This document shows, piece by piece, positions 57,699-64,000 of a stretch of DNA of 64,000 nt. The notes under the pieces were generated by a model. The model made no database searches. It was not told the DNA's origin and was given only the letters and a program-made list of their open reading frames with translations. A program made the translations under genes and the position numbers. Source of the DNA: Cryptomeria japonica (taxonomy: Eukaryota > Streptophyta > Pinopsida > Cupressales > Cupressaceae); contig NC_081414.1 of the NCBI RefSeq assembly GCF_030272615.1, forward strand, positions 305,184,164 through 305,248,163, written 5' to 3'. Each line of letters begins with the position of its first letter. The first letter of the stretch is position 1.

Positions 57699-58713
57699 TT
57701 GGAAGAGCACAAGTGACATTCAAACCATAAAATGGTTGGTAGCTTAGTGATTGAGTGCCTTGGCATGCTAGTGGGAGGTCCTAGGTTCAAGTCCGAGCTG
57801 CTCAATGGAATATAACAGGATATCAATACCAAAGTAGGATGTCCAAGCAAGCAAATTGTAGCTTAGGGGGGTGTTGAATGAGATTGAACTATACCCCAAA
57901 CCACAAAGGAATTGGTAGCTCAATGGTAGAGGACTCCAAAATGCTGATGGGAAGTCCTATCTTCAAGTCCTAGCAGGTCGATATAAAATAACTATAAGAT
58001 TGTATTAGAGTGAGACTAGGATCCCCAAGCAAATAAGTGTCTTGTGAGGGGTACTAGAAGAACACTCCATTACATTGGACTGATAATGGGTTGGTTAAGG
58101 GGTTGGAGCACTCCAGCGTGGTAATAGCAAATCCTAGGTTCAATTCCTAGCTGGGAGGTCTTAGGTTTGAATAGTGGGTCCATATATATTTTTTTAATGC
58201 TATTAGATCCAAACTAGGAAATCCAAGATAATAAATGTGGCTGAAGGGGGTTGGAAGAGCACAAGTGACATTTCAAACCACAAATGGGTTGGTAGCTCAG
58301 TGATTGAGTGCCTTAGCATGCTAATGGGGGGTTCTAGGTTCAAGTCCTAGCTGCTCCATGGAAAATAACATGATATCAATACCAAAGTAGGATTTCCAAA
58401 CAAGCAAAGTGTAGCTTGAGGGGGGTGTTGATTGAGAATGAACTGCACCCCAAACCACAAAGGAATTGGTAGCTCAATAGTAGAGCACTTTATCATGCTC
58501 ATGGGAAATCCTATCTTCAAGTCCTAGCAGGTTGATATAAAATAACTAAGATTGTATTAGAGCGATACTTGGATCCCCTAGCAAATAAGTGTGTCTTGTG
58601 AGGGGTGGTAGAAGAACAATCCATTACATTGGAGTGCTAATGGGTTGGTTAAGTGGTTGTAGCACTCCAGTGTGGTAATAGCAGATCCTAGGTTCAATTC
58701 CTAGCTGATCCAT
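57699..58713 (+). mobile_element. Decayed array of six tRNA-like TRIM LTR units
   Basis: Units begin near 57699, 57872, 58052, 58251, 58426 and 58606. Each holds an A-box-like GGTAGCTCAgTG or GGTTAAGGGGTTGGAGCAC and a B-box-like GGTTCAAGTCC, ATCTTCAAGTCC or GGTTCAATTCC. Between most units lies a short spacer with a decayed primer site (TTGTATTAGAGT, ATATCAATACC) and a G-run ending just before the next unit. Units 1-3 and 4-6 are a 552-bp tandem duplication (57699 against 58251). The plan is the same as the TRIM at 45065 but in multiple LTR-interior repeats. Confidence 0.78.
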
Positions 58714-59872
58714 GAGGAATACTGATTTCTGCTTAAGAAAAAAATGGTTTCAGTGCGTTTTGCTGAAGGTCACTGGCTTAGATTTTATTCTCGGCTCAAG
58801 GGGTAAATTGTAGTGCCCTTGCAAACAACTATGAGCTGTTAAGAGGACATGGAAGCATTTTGTGGAGTTTACTGTCTACAAGTCAGTAACGCTTTAGGTT
58901 TTAGAAAATACACATTAATTTTATACCTTACTAAATGAAAATCAAAGAAGAAATGATCATGTTAAAAAATAAAGTCATCTTTTTCCTTTTTGAAGAAAAA
59001 GTGAAAGAGTTGTCCGAATCTGCACCATATAGCCAAGTTCTCAGGTTCCATTCCTTTTGGTGCCATATCATAAATTGGGGCATTGCTTTTGCTAGAAATA
59101 AGTGCAATCTTGTGAATCTAGATGAATCTCTCTATTTTATGTCAGCATAACAAACCAGAGTAGTTCAGTACAACTAACAGAGGTTTATTGCTCTGATTTT
59201 TAATTATGCCCATGATAGTCATATCACAGCTATCTTCAACACATCCTGCAGATTTGGGTGATATGCTGTTCCTGTCTGTGAGTCCGGGTCCCATCTTATG
59301 CCTTCTCAATGTTTGCATCTGCTGGAGATCTTTATGAATATTGTTTTTCTTGAAAAGTAATTGCTTTGGGTTCCCCCAGCTTCTATCATTGTCTGCTCTC
59401 TTGAAAATGCTTGCAGGCTCCATATAACATGTTGACTGACGAACTTCCAGTGGTTCTGAAAAAGTATGGAGGAAGATGTATCTGGTTGGGTCCATGTGAA
59501 TTCAAGGACGATATTCACTTGTGAACAAAATCTGTTTGTTTGTCGTCACACACTTCGAACTTCTAGGTTATTTGTACTATCAACACTAGATGGTTTTAAG
59601 AACTATCAAAATCTTAGCTTGAATATTAAAATCTTTGCAGCAATTTAGAAAGAGCAAATAAGTTTGGACAAGATGGTGTCACCTCTTAGCAGCCCGATCA
59701 ATTCCTTCGTTTTTTTCCTCAAGGAATTATCTTTGTTTTCTACGATCTTTTTGGAGGACTGACATGTTGTCATCCTTCATATTTCTTTTTGATTTCGTTT
59801 TTGTCTCTAGATGTTTGATTGCTTTCACAACTTAAGGAAAATAATTCTTTTGCTTCCTTTGTTTATGATACC
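58714..59872. other. Unassigned stretch
   Basis: No recognised gene. A minus-strand frame of 117 codons (59142-59495) has mixed codon use and no match to a family I know. Its right edge is the start of the next family element. Confidence 0.35.
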
Positions 59873-62800
59873 TGTTGTGACCTAATCACATATCACCCCA
59901 TTCCAAATGGGAAGCCCCTACATTTTTGGTCCACTTGGTCTTTTTGTTGTGGTTTTTGGGTCGTTTAGCAGCAATCCCTTCGATCTCCCTAGGTCTGCAA
60001 GTGTTTTAGCGAATTTTGGTCAAGTTTGCTAGTGTTCTGAGCAAATTTGACCAAGTCCAGAGCTTGTTTTGTCAATTTTAGGGTTTTTTCTCTTCAAACT
60101 TAGATTTGAGGACATTAGCTTAGGGTTTTGGAAAATCTGAACCTAGCAATGAAGTTAGAACCCTTCAAGGAAGCTACCAGTGAAATTTGAGCGAATTTTG
60201 AGCACTTACCATTTTTAGTAAGTTTCATTGTGTCCCGGATTGGCCTAATTTTGCATTTAAACAAACTTACTATTTTTAGCAGTGTCTAATTTTCCAGAAT
60301 TCTTCCATTTCCTAGCAAATGTGCTTTAGGACAAGTAGAAGATGCAGAAACATGGTCTAGGAGGAAAATGTCAATTCCATGTAAATCCTTCACCACCTTC
60401 AAAATGTGCCCAAGGGCAAACCAGAACGTGGAAATCAAGGCTGAGGAAAATTTCAAAATTTCAAAATATTCCTTCCTTGAGGTAAAATTGCACCCAAGTT
60501 GAAGAAATCTAGAAAGTTGAAAAAATTGGCTGTGTGAGAATTTTCTCTCTCTAGAACTTCGGACAAGACAAAAATTCCTTGGACATGGAAGAAGTGGTCA
60601 ATTGATAGAAAAGTCTTTCTTTAGGACAAGATGTCTGTGAGAACTCAAGAAAAATTCCTTTAGGACAAAAATCTCTCTACAAAGAATTTTCTATCTTGTA
60701 TTTCCAAACATTTAGGATTCTTTCACGAGTGGAAAAAATTGTTAAAACTCTCCCAAGGCAGAAAAATATTCCATAGTATCTATTATGTGCCCAAAATGGA
60801 AAGGTTTTTGCAATAAATGAGTTTGCAACATACAAAGGGAATATTCCATATTTATGACACAACTCGAAAATTTATAGAAGTTTCCATTTTTGAACTCAAG
60901 ATGATGGCGGGGTCCACTTGCATGGCGAGTTGTCGAAGGAAACATGACGCATGATTGAAGAAAATTAATGCAACTGCCAATTTTATCCCCTTACCAACTT
61001 AGTAGCATAGTGGGAGACTTCTATTTAAATGACAATTTGGAATTCATTTCTCACAACGGTTTTTGGACAAATTGGAATCTAGAGAGAAGTGGAGAAAGAT
61101 AGAAGCAAAGTTTTATTATTTTCTAGAAGTTTTCATCTTTGGAGGTTTTATTTTATTCCATGTCTGGAATTAACAGCCTGGAATTCCTTCCCTAATGGAT
61201 TTCTTGAATTCCTTTATCATGAATTTAAATGTTTATTATTTTATTTTGTAGGAATGACGAAATCCAGCAAGCCTGTAAATACCTCCTGGCAGGCGCAAAT
61301 CAAGAATGAGCAAAGAGGATTTCTCTCAGAGTCAAAGATCATCTCGAAGTGGAGAGAAGTCAGTGACACCAACCTAGGAACTTTCAGGCTGGGAGAGTTT
61401 AGAAAAAGGGTATATGGAACAGTTGGACGTGCTCCATCAGCCCTTGCCACAAAGATTGTCAAGAGTGGGATTGTTGCAGCTGCCGGCTTCCCTCTAGCCA
61501 TCCAGTGCCCAGAGCTGATTATGGAGTGTGCGAAGCATTACAATGCAGAAAGAAGGGCAATTCTGGCACCGCATGGCAAACTCTTGGTCAACCTTACAAT
61601 TGAAGCAATTGGAGAGACTTTTGGAATTCTGACATACTAGTCCATGACATACAAGAGCAAAGAAAGAGCAACATTGATTTATGATGTTGGCTTCGAGAGA
61701 TGTGCTAGAATAATCAATAAAGTCTGTATGCAGAAGCCAAAGCCTCATATTTCCAAGTTGCCCAAGCAAATCACCAGCATGGATTTTAAACAAGAGTATG
61801 TCGATCTTGTGCTGATGATGAGCAGAATCATGGGATGTTCGTAGGCCTTCATGTTTGAACCTTGGATGTTTTACTGCATTGGTGAAGTAATGGAAGGTGA
61901 AAGAGTGATAGATTGGGCAAAGATAATCAGCCACAATTTGGATCAGCAGCTGAAGAATTTAAGGCAATCTCAATCTTTCTATATGAGTTCATATGTCATC
62001 TACTCGTTGGCTAGAATGGGCAAATTCAATGGAATGCCGAGAAAAGGACCCATGGGATGCGGACCGAGACGATTGAAAGTTCATGAATGTTATCCACAGT
62101 TACACTTATATAATACTATTTCTTTCAAGGATGCGAGCGACACATTCACAATGCACATCACCAGATCATTGCAAGGAGGACTTCATACAAGGTTGTCGCT
62201 TGAAGCTAGAAAGTTAGTAAAGAGTTATGGAGCCTGGTACATCCAATTTCTGAACTTAACTTAAATACGGGTCCAAAGATTCGCTAACCAACCATATAAG
62301 CTTTCGACGTATCCAATGGACAAAATGGTGCTACTGGAAGTTACTAGACAGTTGACTGCCTATGACAAAATTCAGAAGAAGAAGAAGAAGTTGTCATTTG
62401 AATTTCCAATTATCATAGGAGATTATGAGGAAATGTGTCCAACATTGGCGGCAACAGAAAAGTCAGTAGATGAGTTATTATTCTATCACTTAGCATTTCA
62501 TACTGCAAGGACATTATTTGATCCTTGCAATAAAATCAGGATGGTTGCTGGAGTAAAACGCAAACACAAGTTTCAGCTGGAAGATTACTGGGCCAACGCT
62601 AAGGATGACTTTGATTTTTGAAGTCAAAAAGAGGATGTTTTCTAGGTTGCCTCTTAATTTGATAAGACTTTGTGAAGTTATACAGGTGCCGGATGAGGTT
62701 GAAGAAGATGAAAATATGGTTCAACTGGAGTATGAAAAGGAGGATAGGCCTATTCAGGCACCAGATTGTTCAGAGCTAAAAGTTGATGATTTAAATGTTA

Positions 62801-64000
62801 TAAGTAGGCTAGTCCTGAAGTTCACTAGGCATTGGGTTGAGTAGCACATTGCAATGTTGAAGGCAAAGAATGTCCGCCTGACTTACCAGTTGATGGGAGA
62901 CCTGGATTCCCATAGCGAAGCAACGAAAGGGTCATTAGGAGCCCAAGCTAGGGAAGAGGAAAATCTGCAAGATAGATCAGAGTGTAGGAGGGAGAAAAGC
63001 ATTCCTGGCAATTCACAAGCAAAGAAGAGAAAGCAAGTTCAACAGGAAGAGCCATAGTAGAAGAGGCCAAGGATAAAAGAAGTACAGTCACCTGCTAGCT
63101 CTTCCAACGTGCATGAAGCTGAAATGTTCCCAGAAGCAGTTACAAGAAGCCAGCCATAGGAAGATGATCTCGACATTGTGTAGGCACAAGATATTCTCAG
63201 CGTTAGCGCCTCACATAGGCTTGCTCAATAGAAGAGTCAAAGGCAAGAACTTTCTCCGATTCTAGAACAACAGGATCAGGATTGTTTCATGGAAACAAAT
63301 CTTGGAGACTTAGGAACTTTTGAGGAATTTTCACAAGAACAAGTGCAAAAGGAAGTTCAGGATCAACAAGCAATTGCTCTAGATTGGCCGAAGGAAAGGA
63401 TGAGAAGGGAGCCGGAGGAAGAGATAGATCCTGTGCAAGAACTGGAGGAACTTTTAAACAAGATAGACAAGCCAACGAAGAATAAGGTGACAAGGAAATA
63501 TTCCAAAGTTACATGGGATGAGTCAGGATCTAGGACATTACACCTAGTTGTGCCCAGAGTTGACAAGGATAGGAACGAGATTATACCCAATGAATATGAG
63601 ATCACAACAGTCGACTTAGGGCATGCCTCCAAGGCACAAGTGGCGGAAGACTTTGATGAATCTTCCTTGGCATTGAAGGAGCAGATGAAAAGGACGGAAG
63701 AGAAGAATAAGAAGTTGAAGAGCGAGAACAAAGCTTTGTGCTAATATGTGCGATGCTTAAGGCATCCATTCAGAGAAGAAGATCAATCCTTTGTTCCTCC
63801 CTCTTCTCTTCCCAAGGAGTCCATTGATGGGATTGAAGAAATAAGGAAAAGGGTTCAGTGTTCTAAGGAATGGGTAGAGGACATCTTCACTTCAGCTGGT
63901 AAATTTATTGAAGACTTGGCTCACTTCCACTGGAGAATTCTAGCTTTCCTGAATAAGTTGGAAGTTGTGGATAATTCATGGGTAGGTGTGCATATCTATC
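59873..64000 (+). mobile_element. Large protein-coding TG...CA element, 5' part (copy 3)
   Basis: Begins TGTTGTGACCTAATCACATA with both subterminal dyads (TGTGA-CCTAA-TCACA; CCCATT-CC-AAATGGG). A leader with recurring CCTTTAGGACAA and TTCCTTGGACA words leads to a TTTTGTAG acceptor-like site (61245-61252) and ATG 61255, as in copies 1 and 2. The decayed protein runs to the window edge. The left flank is ATACC; the right end is outside, so the duplication cannot be tested. Confidence 0.8.
61255..64000 (+). pseudogene. Family protein, both domains, decayed (copy 3)
   Basis: Starts MTKSSKPVNTSWQAQ. Blocks shared with copy 1 are SKWREVSDTNLGTF, ESAKHY-type ECAKHYNAERRAIL, LTIEAIGETFGI, FEPWMFYCIGEV, DWAKIISHNLDQQL, FYMSSYVIYSLAR, MHITRSLQGGLHTRLS, YGAWYIQF, MVLLEVTRQLTAY and DWPKERM. 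The second domain begins about 63290 and keeps ESGSRTLHLVVPRVDKD. Stops at 61638, 61842, 62842, 63055 and 63058 are all TAG, and others near 63158, 63181 and 63228 likewise; 62262 is TAA, and a frameshift lies near 62605-62623. The protein would be about as long as in copy 1. It is not functional here. Confidence 0.78.

Noticed and set aside
59142-59495. A host exon on the minus strand
   Set aside because: No family recognised, no splice signals I could defend, and the surroundings are repeats.
25748-63060. Reassignment of TAG to glutamine
   Set aside because: The copies also carry TAA, TGA and frameshifts, and the background is an ordinary plant nuclear genome. CHG deamination explains TAG at CAG positions without a new code.

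Overview
The window looks like intergenic DNA from a large, repeat-filled plant nuclear genome. A gymnosperm or conifer is my best inference, from the AT-rich background, deep nesting of decayed elements, Copia and Gypsy remnants, a degraded NLR resistance gene and no intact host gene. The species cannot be read from the sequence. Nearly everything recognisable is a transposable element.

Layout. 1-1069 is the 3' end of a Copia-type element (plus strand) inserted in a decayed Gypsy pol (1070-2690). A second decayed Gypsy (about 4100-6290) and an NLR pseudogene (6370-7640) follow. 7690-11895 is a non-autonomous LTR element with no recognisable coding. From 12.8 to 40.2 kb one old L1-like LINE can be followed in six pieces, split by a minus-strand element (14925-22300), a plus-strand element (22783-29051), a hAT-like element (29766-30815), a nearly complete Copia (31265-36981, minus) and a probable solo LTR (38195-40062). 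A clean solo LTR (12778-14626) lies just before the first piece. 40405-47418 is a plus-strand Copia LTR and gag, split by a further element (41756-45885) that itself holds a miniature retrotransposon. 47419-49005 is the 3' end of another Copia. 49.85-53.77 kb is a diverged relative of the three larger elements, next to Copia and Gypsy integrase scraps. 55197-55563 is a second miniature element. 57699-58713 is an array of tRNA-like LTR units. 59873-64000 is one more copy of the large family and runs off the window.

Main discovery. Five elements (14925-22300 minus; 22783-29051 plus; 41756-45885 plus; about 49850-53770 plus; 59873-end plus) form one family with no LTR pair. They begin TGTTGTGAC, end in CAACA or a close variant, and make 5-bp target duplications (GGTCC and GGATC exact; GGTTT/GGTAT with one mismatch). 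The termini carry conserved small dyads. A TATA box sits about 0.8-1.0 kb from the 3' end. Four copies carry a protein with no reverse transcriptase, integrase or known transposase motif, plus a coiled-coil tail. I consider giant protein-coding solo LTRs, or a new terminal-repeat-poor transposon, the two live explanations.

Second discovery. A roughly 330-bp TRIM retrotransposon (45065-45393) has LTRs that each contain a foldable tRNA-like Pol III unit. This is analogous to the 5S-bearing Cassandra elements. A decayed six-unit array of the same design lies at 57.7-58.7 kb.

Many frame-breaking stops in these elements are TAG where CAG (Gln) is expected, as CHG-methylation decay would produce. 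All boundaries, identities and folds were read by eye; no alignment or search was run.
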